Translations under genes and position numbers: made by a program | From: Colias croceus | Lineage: Eukaryota; Arthropoda; Insecta; Lepidoptera; Pieridae | Direction: 5' to 3' | Length of the DNA: 64,000 bases | NCBI RefSeq assembly: GCF_905220415.1 | Contig: NC_059553.1 | Span: 10,068,501 to 10,132,500 of the forward strand | In this document: one piece after another, positions 20,892 through 32,920 of the stretch | Position numbering within the stretch: the stretch's first letter is position 1 | Layout: each line of letters opens with the position of its first letter | The notes under the pieces: generated by a model | The model's database searches: none | What the model was told of the DNA's origin: nothing | Seen by the model: the letters and a program-made list of their open reading frames with translations, nothing else

Positions 20892-23425
20892 CTATTTCGC
20901 CAAATTGGCAGCTTGTTTTTTAGCTTTAACTAGTTCGACTAATTCCTTGTATCGTTTCATGCAATCTTTTTTACTTCTGTTTGGGATGCAGTCGGCAATT
21001 TTATCCCATCGGTCTGGAGTACTGACTGGGAATGTCTTGATGGCCTGCTCTAATAATTCCTGCTCAGTTTTAGTCCATGCCTTCTCTTCTTTAGGTACTT
21101 TGACATCTCCGTTAACTTTCGGAGCGACTCCGTTCACGAGTTTCGGTGCTTCATTCTTCGATATACTGTTGTCATCTATGACGTTTGTTGGCTTCTTCTT
21201 ATCCTTTTCGAATTGGTCGAACGCTTCTTCATTTGCTGCTTTTTTGAGGCTGCTCTTTGAGAAATCAGAACTCTGCAGGTCTTTTGCTTTATTTAGAACT
21301 TCCTTAGCGTTGAATCGTCTTTCGTCCGTAAACGTTCCATGCTGATTGAGAAAATTGGCAACCACATCCCACCTTTGATTAGTACCAGCGGGGAATAAAT
21401 TGACGGCTTTAATCAATAATTGTGTCATCTCCACTGACCAATCGATAGGCGCTTTTAACGCAGCACTCTTCTTTGCTTTCTGTTCTTCCACTTTCTTGTT
21501 CTCGAAAAGCGCTACTCTCTCGGCTTCTAACTTCTCCTCTGTTTCCTTCATTGTTTTAATGAACGCCTTACTGCCATTTGCTTCTAATTCCTTTATGAAG
21601 TCTTGAAGTTCATTCAATTTCATTAGTTCACAGATTTTTTCAACGGCTGCCATATGACTAACAGTTTCCTCTTCATTTTGAGCGTAGTAGTTGTTTGCTT
21701 TACACAAATCTCGTAAAGATTTTCTTTCCTTACGAAGATTTTTCTTTTGTTGTTCCCTCTCAGCTCTGGCGGCTTCTATTTTGGCCCTTTCGGCTTCTTC
21801 AGCTTTCTGCTTGGCCAGCTGGGCTTCTTTCAACAATCTTTCTTCTTCTGCCTTCTTTGCTTGTACAGCATCCTGAAAAGTAAAAAAAAATAATAAATAT
21901 GCATTTTCGTATATTAATTTCACAGCTCTATAAAATGGTAACCAGGAAATATTTTATACACAATCATTGAAGGTGAAAAATGACAAAATGTGATTTGAAC
22001 TTTATTACCTCTGATATACTATACTACATTACATATTTAATTAGCATACAAAGAATGTAACCAATATTGTAGAATTTATAAATTAACTAGTATTTACTTA
22101 GTGTACTACATTTTCAAGACAAAACAGAAAGTGCAGAATGGTTGCTAAATAACTACTAAATTATTCAATATTTTACACATATTTAGATATAAACTGTATG
22201 CGTGAAATGTCAACAATGCAATATATGTATAAGATTGAATAAATGATATAACGTCATGTTTGAACAATATGATTGGAAAACACCTGATTTAGCCTTGATA
22301 ATCTAATAGTTTCCATGAAATGTAGAAATACAAATTCCCTTCTATATTTTATGTCTACTTCATTTAATTATATCTAATCAGTAAACCCTACTAATAAAAC
22401 AAAACCCATAGGAATCGGATCTATGTGGGTTTTGCTTAGCCGTAGGCAGAAAGCTAATCTATGATGTGAATAGATGTTTGTAAATAAGTGTGTTGGCAAA
22501 AAATTATAATTTAAATAAAAGCAAGTCAAAACTTTAATTTAACTATTGAAGTTACCTGTCTAGCGCGTTTAGCAGCTAACTTCTTATCCTTGTCTTCTTG
22601 CTTGAACTTCTGTATCCTAGGGTCGTTGGCATACGCTAAATCCACAAGACTCCTGATTCTCGCCATTTCTTCTTTTTTTAGCTTGGCTCGAGCAGCTTTG
22701 TTTTGCTTTTCTATCCACCTCCTTTCCTCCCGGTCACTTCCCTTCTCCTTTTCTTCCTCATCCATGTAGGAGAACTCGCGCCACGAATCAAACTCATACC
22801 AAAAGGCGTAGAACTTTTCAACAAACTCCCTTGAACTATTCTCATCTCCCAATAGAGGAACATTCCTTTTTTCTGACCACCTCGCATTAGTTTTAAAATA
22901 TTTTCCGAAAGTTTTGAAAAAACCATCCTTCTTTATATCAGTAGTGGTCGGCACGGAGTCATCGAATGTAGGGTCAACAGAGTCAAATGATCGTCGATTT
23001 TTAGGTGTACCAAGGATCTCGTAAGCTTTTGTTATGCACGTAAAGTAGTCGTCGTCGCTACGAATCTCCTCACCTTGAGCCTTACGCTTATCCGGGTGGT
23101 GCTTTAGTACTTTTTGACGATAGGCACGTTTTATATCATCGTCGGTGGCTTGGAATCGTAAATCTTTCATACCGAGTACAGCATAGTGATCTTGTTTCTT
23201 CCATTCCTTAGGGTCTAAGCTACGTAAGTATTCGACGTCGTCCTCGAACACGACTTCTTCAGCCTTATCATTGGAAGCAGATGTTTCCAACGAAGTGTCC
23301 TCACCGTGGCATTTAATGCTATAATAACGTAAAAAAGCGGCACCAGCACATTCAACTTTCCTTTTCAAGAAAGGCCAAGGTATTGCGACCACTCGGCCGC
23401 TATTTGAAGCTTCTCCCTCCGTCAT
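20892..23425 (-). CDS. Dnajc2: DNAJC2 (zuotin/MPP11), ribosome-associated J protein
   Basis: Two exons, 22556-23425 (290 codons) and 20892-21872 (326 codons plus stop), joined in phase 0 at GT-AG borders: 616 aa, close to human DNAJC2 (621). Residues about 80-150 are a J domain with HPD at 110-112. Then the zuotin homology region (FFKTFGKYFKTNARWSEKRN, FWYEFDSWREFSYMDEEEKE), a long charged helix (about 230-350), and two SANT/Myb domains (about 433-485, IDWSVEMTQLLIKAVNLFPA; about 555-605, KAWTKTEQELLEQAIKTFPV...RYKELVELVKAKK). It recruits Hsp70 to ribosome-bound nascent chains and, through the SANT domains in metazoans, also acts on chromatin (family knowledge). It is divergent from PGPI. Confidence 0.95.
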
Positions 23426-23804
23426 TTTATGTTAAATTTATTAATGAACTTGGCAATCTTCACTAACATAACCTATCAAGGCGAATTAAAGCGGACGATT
23501 GGGTAGGTCTTTTTTCTCTAAATCTTTAAAACGATAGAAAAAATAAAATAAATATACTGGTGTGCAGTTATTACTATAAGTACATTATATTTATAAACTC
23601 AGAACACGTTATATTTTATGAAATAAAGGCTATGTTTTATTTTCTGACAGTCTTTGACTCCACAATCCACATGACATATTCTTCTTTTTCGTTACCAATA
23701 CAGATAACTTAAAATATAGATATCGAAATTTGAAATTGTCATGTCTACTGGACTCATAAACTGGACTAGAAATAATACGTTCGGGTTTTAGTTTTCTAAC
23801 CTGA

Positions 23805-24947
23805 GTATATACCTATTACAATAGTATAGAGCCCGTGTATTGCACAAATTGCTTAGTGCGCATCGCTCGTAGGCAGATGAGCTATAGATACTATATCTAT
23901 AATAAAGATGTGTGTGTGACAAATAGGGATGGTATCAATTGCGTGCCGAGCTATCGATAAGACGTTATGTATCCTAAGTAAATTTTATGTTCAATATTAT
24001 GTTATTAAAGGATAAATGTATGAATAAAGTATAAATATGTAATTTTAAATTTATTTACCAAGTGAATAAATTGTGTTTATTCCATTTAAATATTTCTTGT
24101 AATAATTATAAGTACTTTAAAAAAATATGTTTAATTGAAATATCTGAAAAACGTGTGGACTTCTTAAATATAAAAGTTAATAAAATAAAAGATCGGGTTT
24201 AGTACTATTTTTTTAATATTAAATCAAATGATAATAATATTTAAAAAATGTTAAATAAAAATAAGAAATAATTAATAATTTACAATGAAATAATTAATAA
24301 TATTAATATTTTTTTATTCAATTTCATCAATTCTATAGCTACCAAAATCTTTAAAATCAATTTAGCGGTTAAAATATATCGTAACATTACATACTTTACA
24401 TTTACACTATAATACATTCGCATTCATAATATTAGAAAGTGTATCATGTACACACCACAAAATTATTTTAATACATTTATAAAAGAGTTTTAATTTTAAA
24501 GTTACGTTTAAGTTAAATAAATTATATTAAAATATAGTTCTTCTTATAAACTATCGAGTACAGAGTTGGTGAAGTCACATCACTACGATCACGTGGTTGC
24601 AGTGAGGTGCGCGAAGGGTGCGCGAGCGAGCCTGTACGTGTCCGCCTCCCACTTCCCCTTCACCGGTCACCCCCGCGATGCTAGATTTATTTTCATAACA
24701 ATTAGTACAACAATCGATTTACCAATTAAATGTGATACTGGATTTCAATTTTGTTTTTTTTTCTAGTATCGTTCTGCACATTTCACCATGTTCGTAAATT
24801 TGGAAAAAAGTCCCTAGAGAAACGCACTGCGATTGCACTCAACCACGACTACGAGCGCTCGCGGCGGGAACGTCGTGTTGTTCCCACCCATTCCCACCTG
24901 TGCCTACTGTTCCACTTCGTTGTTCGCACTCTATAGTATATAGTTTC
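23805..24947. mobile_element. 1.1-kb non-autonomous element, copy 1
   Basis: Direct repeat of 26903-28098: shared words along the length include ttgcacaaattgctta, gcatcg..gtaggcagatgag, gtgtgtgtgacaaatagggat, cactacgatcacgtgg, cccccgcgatgctagattta and cgctcgcggcgggaacgtcg. Left atagtatagagc and right gcactctatagtatat are inverted. No coding capacity. Lies between DNAJC2 and PGPI. Confidence 0.7.
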
Positions 24948-25278
24948 TTAACGTATGCCTTTTAGGTACGATTCGAAGCACATTCCAAGTATCTTATTTT
25001 TTCCTATTACACATTACATTAGGTATGTTCCTTATTCAGCCTATCCACAGAGCCTATCCCTCATTATTATTTCTTCACATTTTAATACTCATTTATAACA
25101 TGAGATGGCATATAAGTCGTAAAACGGAACGCAAAGGTACCAACTTTGCGAAATAAATATCAGCTGACTACTATCAGTTATCACATAAATCATTGTTTTG
25201 AACAAGTTTAGTACGAGAAATGATGTAGTTAAGCAGTATTACCCTGAATCTATACAGAATAGTCCGTAAGCGCACAAA
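24948..25278. promoter_or_regulatory. Upstream region of PGPI
   Basis: About 330 bp between the repeat and the PGPI start. It must carry the leader and perhaps the core promoter; no defined element recognised. Confidence 0.3.
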
Positions 25279-28200
25279 ATGACTGACATGGATTATTTAT
25301 TTAAGCCAATTGTGCTTATTACTGGATTTGGTCCGTATATAAACCATCCAGTAAACGCAAGTTGGGAAGCAGTGAAAATTATGAATAAAGACGAAATCGA
25401 AAAGAAACATAAAGTGGAACTTGTACAAATCGAAATGCCTGTAACATACGAGAACGTTGATGAATTCGTACCTGCGCTTTGGGAAACACACGAACCAAAG
25501 GTACCACGACCTTTTAAAAACGACTTTAATTTATCGAAACATCTTAGTTTTTTGCTAATTATCTATAAGACCTGTATTTGTATAGTATTTTAATATAATA
25601 TACTATAAGCTTACGCTCCATTGACATACTTTAATTCACCTTTTAATTGAAAAAATAATAATTTATATTCTAAACTAGCTTCCGCCCGCGACTCCGTCCG
25701 CGCGGATGTCGGTCTTCGCGTGGATGGTTTATTTATCCATTTTGAGTAACTCTGACAATTAAACATCTTATAAATATTATCTATTGGACCCAAATACGGC
25801 TAGACCTATAATAATACGCAACGTGTGTTCGCGGTTCTACAGAACAACGTCTATAAAACTGAAAAGTTAAGATTAATTTTTTTCTACGTATTTTTCCAGG
25901 ATAAAAAGTATCCTATTTTACGCCCAGGATAATAAGGTATAATTATACCAAGTTTCATCGAAATTGAACCGTTAGTTTTCACGTGATGCCTTCACATACA
26001 GACAGACAAAAATTTTTTTAATCACATATTTGGGTTTGGTATCGATCCAGTAACACCCCCTGGTATTTATTTTTTCAATATTTTCAATGTACAGAATTGA
26101 CCCTTCTACAGATTTATTATATGTATAGATCTGTAGGCTCTTACACTCAAATTTTGCGTTCAATTTGAATTTAAAATATAAGCATCAATTAAAAACCTAT
26201 AAGTATTAAATCAGATTCATTTTAAAGGACCACCATCAAAGAACACCATTCATAAAACTTAATAAAATTAAATAAAAATAATAATGCTTATGTACATGAT
26301 GATATCATAATAATTTTTACCATTAAAAGAGTTATATTTTTCTAGCTAGTGATCCATGTAGGTTTATCATCAATAGCCAAGGAAGTAACATTAGAGAAGC
26401 AAGCCCACAGGAAAGGGTATCAAAAGTTAGACTACTTCGACAAATGTCCTGCGGACCACACTTGCAGTGCCGACGGAGCAATACGGATCCACAGCAAGCT
26501 GGATATTGAGAAAATATGCAGTGATTTTAATGATAATGATCCTCCGGAAGGTACTAAAGCTGTCACTTCCTTAGATGCGGGAAGGTGTGTATTTTTTTAA
26601 TTAATTAATCATATTGTTAAAAACTACTGCATTTTACCATGCAACAATGTTCAGTACAATTTAGTTATCTAAAATCAATATGATTAACTATATAACAATA
26701 AATGCATGCATCTATTGTTTCTCATATTATCATATTGATTATTGTCACTGCACTAAGATAAGATAGCACATGATAACTGCTGTTTATTTTTACCTACTTG
26801 CATTCTACTTGTATCTGTGTTCTTAAAATATATTGATGTAATATGGTCTATGGTAGTCGGTAAATAATTTTAATTTTTTGGTCACGAAGTATGGGTATGT
26901 CCCTTAGAGTATATAATATTACAATAGTATAGAGCGAGTGTATTGCACAAATTGCTTATTGCGCATCGTAGGCAGATGAGCTATAGATACTATATAGATG
27001 TGTGTGTGACAAATAGGGATGGGTAGGTATCAATTGCGTGTTGAACTGTCGATAAGTTATGTAAATAAATATGTATCATAAGTAAATTTTATGTTCAATA
27101 AGTTATTAAAGGAAAAATATACGAATAAAGTATAAATATGTAATTTTAAATTTGTCTACCAACTGAATAAAGTTTGTTTATTCCATTTGAATATTAAATA
27201 TTATATATGAAATTTTCTTGTATTAATTATAAGTACTTTAAAAAAATATGTTTAATTGGAATATCAGAAAAACGTGAGTACTTTTTAAATAATAAAGTTA
27301 ATAAAATAAAAGATCAGGTTTAGTGCTATTTCTTTAATAATAAATCAAACCATAATAATAATGTTTTAAAAATGGTAAAAAATATTAAGAAATAATTAAT
27401 AATTTAAAATGCTAATATAATAAATAATATTAATAATTTTTTTATTTAATTTTATCCATTCTACTATCAAAATTTAGCGGTTCAGAAAATATATCGTACG
27501 TTACATACTTTACATTTACACTACGTTACATACTTTACATTTACACTACATACTTTACATTTACATTCGCATTCATAATATTAGAAAGTGTATCATACAA
27601 AACACACTACAAATATATTTATAATACATTTTTAAAAGAGTTTTAAATTTTAAGTTAAATAAATAATTTTTTAAAATATAGTTCTTCTAGTAAACTTTAT
27701 ATCGAGTACAGCGTTGGTCAGGTCACATCACTACGATCACGTGGCGGCAGTGAGGCGCGCGAGCAAGCCTGCGCGTGTCCGCCTCTCACCTACCCTTCAC
27801 CCCCGCGATGCTAGATTTATTTTCATAAAAATAAGTCTATCAATCGACTTACTGATGGAATGTGATAGTGGATTTCAATTTTGTGTATTTTCTAGTATCG
27901 TTTTTGCAAGATAGAACAGCACATTTCACCATGTTTATTCGTAATATGAAAAAAAATCCAGAGCAACGCACTTCGTGAGCACTCAACCACGACTGCGAGC
28001 GCTCGCGGCGGGAACGTCGTGTTGTTCCCACCTGTGCCTACTGTTCCCACTTGGTTGTTCGCACTCTATAGATAGTATATAATTATATATACTCTAAGGT
28101 ATGTCCTCTTAAACCCGAATTTAAAATACCTCTTTATTTTAAATTAAAATCAAATATTATTTAGACTTTTTAAAAAAAAAAACACACCGGTCTAGTAACT

Positions 28201-28569
28201 CAGCCCCCGGAATCACAGACACAATAGAAAATCTATTGTGTCGTGGACCGATCGGGCCGCTTGAATCGCGATTCGAATCACGCCTTACCATAAAAAAATT
28301 CTATGCTTAGCTAGCTAATACTATAAACCTAAAAAAATATTCCTACTTATAAAAAAAAATCCTTTATTTTCAGGTACCTCTGTGAATACATCTACTACAC
28401 ATCGCTAAGTGTCGACAACACTCGTACAATATTTGTACACGTACCAGATTTAAAAATATACAGCTCGGAACAAACCGCGCGGGCTCTAGAGAGAATTATA
28501 GATTTGTGTCTGGAACAAGTGAAGCTTACAGACCAGAGATTAGAGAAGAAAGCTGACGATAAAGAATAA
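25279..28569 (+). CDS. PGPEP1: Pyroglutamyl-peptidase I
   Basis: Exons 25279-25500, 26346-26584 and 28374-28569, GT-AG, give 218 aa, close to the family length (about 209). The cysteine peptidase C15 fold is clear: ITGFGPYINHPVNASWEAV at the start, the Glu-containing VTLEKQAHRKGY (Glu91), the Cys in LDAGRYLCEYIYYTSL (Cys157) and the His in IFVHVP (His176). The Cys-His spacing of 19 equals that of the human enzyme. It removes N-terminal pyroglutamate from peptides in the cytosol. Intron 1 holds a retroelement tail and intron 2 (1.8 kb) is mostly the second copy of the 1.1-kb element. Confidence 0.93.
25673..26010 (+). repeat. Retroelement tail in PGPI intron 1
   Basis: Starts 'ctagcttccgcccgcgactc', includes 'aggataaaaagtatcctatt' and ends with 'tcacatacagacagacaaa'. 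Related to 16075-16290 and 53300-53510. Confidence 0.55.
26903..28098. mobile_element. 1.2-kb non-autonomous element, copy 2, with 8-bp duplication
   Basis: Ends CTTAGAGTATA...TATACTCTAAG are inverted and GTATGTCC flanks both sides (26895-26902 and 28099-28106). The imperfect terminal repeat continues for about 40 bp (atagtatagagcg at the left, cactctata at the right). Internally collinear with 23805-24947. It has no open frame of note. 8-bp duplications fit hAT or P-type transposases. Confidence 0.7.
27505..27568. repeat. 26-bp tandem repeat
   Basis: The unit 'cgttacatactttacattta' plus 'cacta' occurs about two and a half times. It is expanded only in copy 2 of the surrounding element; copy 1 has a single unit near 24395. 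Confidence 0.6.
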
Positions 28570-28579
28570 TTATGATTTA

Positions 28580-28585
28580 AATAAA
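28580..28585 (+). terminator. Polyadenylation signal of PGPI
   Basis: AATAAA 11 nt after the stop codon; more A-rich signals follow downstream, so the true 3' end may be later. Confidence 0.4.
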
Positions 28586-29594
28586 TTCATAAATTCAATT
28601 CTTGGTACAATTTTGGCCGCTTTGAAGTTTACTGCATTATTGATTTCAAAAATATAATTTCGTCTTCACATGATGCAAAGGTACTTCAGCAGTCAAATTT
28701 TTCGTAGATGTATCAAAAATTGTATTAAATAAGTACATTATGTATTAGACAAATTTATGTATGTTTCAGTAAAGTATTATTTTATCTGTATTGTGTATAA
28801 AATAACTATATTTTAGCAAATATCAACAAATATTTGGATTAAAAATATATCTGTAAAAATGTAGGTGACAATGTTAATGAACTATGGCTATTTTTATACC
28901 ATTTTAATGGAAAGAATTACATTAATATATTAAGAATGTACTTAATGTTTTTAATACATTCCAAGCAGCTTTTCATATAATAAATTTTACTTTTGTAATA
29001 ATATTAAATTAATGAGGCTCTGGCTAATAATCAATGCTTTATTTTATTTACATATTCGTACATTATATTTTGAAGAAATGATTAATTAAAAAATATAATG
29101 TTTGATTAATCTGTTATATCACTAAACTACATTTATTATAATAAATTTCAAATCTGTGCAGCCATTTAGGAGGAGCTCAGTGACAAACACTCGCACAGAA
29201 GATTGTCTTTGTATATAACTTGTTATTAATTAACTTATTTTGTTTGATGATTTAAATAAACGTCTTAAATCCTTATAAGTTCTTTAATTTTAATATCCTT
29301 TTTTTACAATTATTCTAAAAATAATTAGTATTCGTTAATTTCAAATTTCCCGCAAAAATTGAATTCTTGAAAACCAGCAAAAACCTCTATGTTCGATTAA
29401 AAAAAAATACTATTTCGCATTGCTATTTCGATGGAAATTTTTCCAGTCGAATACCTATAGACCTATACTATGATGATTGATGCTGCTTATAATTATTATT
29501 ATTGTTACCTCGTAGATGCCAACGATTGAATTTAAAAGAATCTCTAAGGTAATTTTAACGGTGCATTAACATTCAACAAACACAGAGCTAGTAA
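28586..29594. other. Gene-free AT-rich region
   Basis: PGPI 3' flank; no exon, RNA gene or repeat recognised. Confidence 0.4.
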
Positions 29595-29953
29595 GAGTAA
29601 GACTCAGACCAATAAAAAAGGTATAGACGGAGCTGTCGCAAACAATCGGGGCGAAATAAGTGAGGACTAGTCTCGGCTTTGTGTGCGTAACTTGGTGTAA
29701 GACATCGTAGATTTGCGCATGTGTGCTAGAGAAAAATGTTGCAAGCGTTGCGATGCGACTCCCAAGTGCGAGAGATATACTTTAGTGAAAAGTGTTAATA
29801 TTATGTAGTATTGTTGTGTATTATTAATTTATTATGTATTTGTCTTGGGTGTATGAAATGAAAGATAATTTCTTTTAATGACAGTTAGGTATTTATTTTC
29901 ATTTTAAATACAATTATGAAAAAAAAATCTAATTTAAGAAAACACACAACATT

Positions 29954-30155
29954 TTATACGTGAATGGATAAATGAATGACAATAATGCGAACCATGTATG
30001 CTCTAGCTTCTGTCTTCAGAAAGACATGATATTTCGCTTTTATACACACTTCTCCTAAAAAAAATCCAAATTTTGAAGGGAGCCACTCGACATCATTTCT
30101 GTTGTCCCGTATAGTTTTAATCCAGTTTTCTTTCCACGTTTTTTCAGCTGGGAAT
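29954..30155 (-). pseudogene. THAP-domain-like exon remnant
   Basis: After an acceptor (ttcttag, 30156-30157) the frame reads FPAEKTWKENWIKTIRD...VEWLPSKFGF and runs to a stop at 29954. The pattern 'FP..., W...I, W.PS' is that of THAP zinc fingers, but the expected Cys and 'CS.HF' positions are not intact, so it is decayed or only THAP-like. Confidence 0.35.
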
Positions 30156-30411
30156 CTAAGAAATACCATTTCAAACACATATATAACAACAATACATAAT
30201 AACATACCTAATGTACACCAAAACTAAGTAATTATGCAATAGTAAATTTAATGTATAGGTCTACCAGAATCTGATGGCATATTTATATTTGAGAAATAAA
30301 AGATTTTTATGTGGCAACTTATTTGACAACTATCAAATTGGTTGTCAAATTATTTGTCTTTTTTGTAGTTGATGAATAATTTTTAGGATTTTGTCTAAAA
30401 AATCTTCGAAA

Positions 30412-30528
30412 ATGTCGAAAAAGCCGCTGCGATCACAAGCAAGATGTGTTGTTTATAATGTGTATAGAAAAACATTCGATGAAGAAGGGTCAAACACATC
30501 ACAATTTTCAATTTTGAAGATTTTATTG
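30412..30528 (+). pseudogene. First exon of a transposase-associated protein (candidate)
   Basis: 39 codons, MSKKPLRSQARCVVYNVYRK..., ending in a phase-0 GTAAAT donor. The 'SQAR.VVYNVY' start resembles the N-terminus of lepidopteran helix-turn-helix proteins linked to DDE transposases, as I remember them. A short in-frame piece after an acceptor (EFPIRLFFKSKL, from about 30641) ends in a stop, so no full protein is present. Confidence 0.35.
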
Positions 30529-31603
30529 GTAAATTGGACTTACCCGTTTTGATAATTTAATTTAAAAAATATTGTATGTAAGTAGGTAACTATAATATTG
30601 TTCGTTGATTAGAATATAATTTTATGAAAACTTATTACAGGAGTTTCCAATACGGCTATTCTTCAAGTCCAAGCTGTCCAAGTCAATTTTATAATGTCTG
30701 TATCTGTTGTGTATCTGTTGATACTTACGAAAATAAACATAGTTTTATTTTATTTTATAAAAAATTATAAGCAGTTTTGATCTACATTATCATTATATCG
30801 ATATTTTCACATGGCATACTGGTAATGAATATACAAATATAGGTATGTGTAAATAATAATATATAATACCTGTTTAAAATTAATATGTATAATTATTGTA
30901 TATTATACATGTAAGTATGTACCTACATAATATTAAGTGGATATCTCATTATTAAGTACAGTATTGTCCACTTATGTAATGTGACTATATATATATTGAG
31001 GAAAAAATAAAAAATAAGCAGTATCAAGATCGTTCAGTCCATTTTCCCTAGGGTTGCACACTCAAAATTTTGATTTCCCTAATTGCCATCAGATTCTGGT
31101 TTACCTATAGTAATTTTGCTTACTTTGTAAAGTACTTAGTATTCGTAAAAAATTACGATTTCCCTTACTTTTGGGAAAAAAATAATGTTTTTAACTTGCA
31201 ACACTGACACAATGGCGTGTTCCGAGAAAGTATGTCTAGTATTTTTACGATTTTGTTTAAAATATACAGCAAATAGGTTACTTACTTGTGAAAAGTTATC
31301 CCAGAAGCTTTATTTTTAAAACAGGAATTGTTTTTGCAACACTTTACAACACAGGACGGCATAATTTCGCAATTATTAGGTATTGTTTACTACGTCATGC
31401 GCGCTCGCTTACTCGCTGCAGACTACCGCACAGCCGTCTTCATATTTCCGAATCGTCTTCATATTACGTGCCTCACTTGTAGGAGCGCAATGTTCCGTCT
31501 ATACTTTTTTATTGGTCTGAGGAGTAAGAGCATTCTTTCGTGATGTTATAATTATTTTATGTCGTATGTGTACGGTACAGATATAAAAACATTACTTGAT
31601 TTA

Positions 31604-31888
31604 TAGTGTTACCGCTCGATAGTCCACTATCGATAGTCTATCGATTAACTATCGATAGTTGGGGAAAAGCAATAGTATCGATAGGTAGCACTATCGATAC
31701 TATCGATAGTGTCGATACTATCGATAGTCCTTTATGCGTAAATACTAATAAAAGTCTAAAGTAAAAAATACTAATAGTCCTATAAGCGTAAATAAACTAT
31801 AATAGTATTCCATGATTAACGCTATCGATAGTGCTATCGATATTCTGACTTATTTTCAAGGTCAACTATCGATAGTTCGGCAACACTA
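31604..31888. mobile_element. 285-bp MITE packed with TATCGATA
   Basis: Ends TAGTGTTACCG and (inverted) TAGTGTTGCCG delimit the element. Inside, about nine TATCGATA palindromes, mostly within ACTATCGATAGT, lie in two clusters (31626-31728 and 31822-31876), separated by a diverged 'taaaagtctaaag' spacer. TATCGATA is the DRE site bound by DREF, and CGATA is bound by BEAF-32, in Drosophila. Confidence 0.65.
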
Positions 31889-32094
31889 GGCGCAGCAGTA
31901 ATAGTTGGCTAGCGACAGGTAGGATCAAAGAATTATACTACCCTCAGAGCAATAAACCAAATACTACCTACCTTCGGCGAGATAGACATCCTATCATTGT
32001 CTATTTCGTAGTGAAAGGGTAGCAAATATCCATCCATCGTCATTTTACTTACGCATTTATAAAATTAGTATGTGATTAGTATGACTTCGCTTTC

Positions 32095-32320
32095 CACGGT
32101 TCCACCCGCTTTGTCTAAATCATTATCTATCATTGAGTTACTATCTACTACGTAGTATTAATATGTACCTCAGTCCTCAATGCTATCTATTAAAAAAGCT
32201 GAAGCCCGTATCAAAATTCGACGTATAGTTTTAGATTTAATTTAATTACATAGGTACGTAGGGACATAGGGGCAGAGAAAGCGCTTTGTTTTATACTACC
32301 TATGCTATGTAGTGATAGTG
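32095..32320 (+). repeat. Retroelement tail, family B
   Basis: Contains 'cattgagttactatcta', 'gacatagggg cagagaaagc' and 'atgtagtgat' words of the family at 1181-1366, with small insertions of 'taggtac'. Confidence 0.55.
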
Positions 32321-32579
32321 AAGTACCTACCTACGCAGATATAGCACATTCTGAAGACAACCGTGCACGCACCCTTTCCCGCAACCACAGAATACATAAT
32401 AGTAGCTAAAAGCAACCGCAACAATAGAAATATTCTTTTCATTTAATTCTAAACATTGACACTTGAGCTAGGTAGGTACTACCTATCTACTTCTACAACA
32501 TCTTATTTTTGATCTCCATATGATGAGGGATTGACATGCTTTATTAGGTACCTAGATAAAGATACCTACCTATTTATCC

Positions 32580-32775
32580 CTACTTATTATTATAAATGCG
32601 AAAGTACCTAACTCTGCATGTCTGTCTGTTACGAATTACGATTTCCCGCTTAAACCTCTCAACCGATTTTGATGAAATTTGGGACAGACAATCTTTAGAC
32701 CCTGAGAAAGAACATAGGCTACCTTTTATTGCGAATTATGTACCACGGGCGAAGTCGAGGCGGACCGCTAGTAGT
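32580..32775 (-). repeat. Retroelement tail, family A
   Basis: Inverted copy, ending 'taccacgggcgaagtcgagg' and 'cggaccgctagta'. Lies 150 bp from the RpS9 stop codon. Confidence 0.65.
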
Positions 32776-32920
32776 GAATATTTTATGATCACTTCGACTG
32801 AATAATCTTAACATGTAAAATTGATTATCAATTTTATGAACTTTTGTAATGCCAAGTTGAATTGTTAAAAAATAGCTACAAATAAAACACAGTATAATGT
32901 ATAAACATCAGTTTATTAGT

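Larger units (their letters stand above)
29603..31521. mobile_element. 1.92-kb DNA transposon with 8-bp duplication and THAP-like relic
   Basis: Ends CTCAGACCAATAAAAAAG...GTATAGACGGA and the inverse (tccgtctatacttttttatt, ggtctgag) form a terminal repeat of about 30 bp. GAGTAAGA flanks exactly on both sides (29595-29602 and 31522-31529). Inside are a minus-strand THAP-like fragment (29954-30155) and a plus-strand fragment of a helix-turn-helix-type protein (30412-30528). A THAP domain with 8-bp duplications points to the P-element superfamily; this is inference from structure only. Confidence 0.65.

Noticed and set aside
20905..21876. Plus-strand frames of 61-146 aa opposite DNAJC2
   Set aside because: Shadows of the DNAJC2 charged helix coding strand.
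28180..28290. Possible third tRNA-like sequence with a gattcgaatc B-box core
   Set aside because: The B-box word is palindromic and no proper A box or stems could be found.
32596..32805. 69-aa plus-strand frame
   Set aside because: It is the reverse of a family A retroelement tail.
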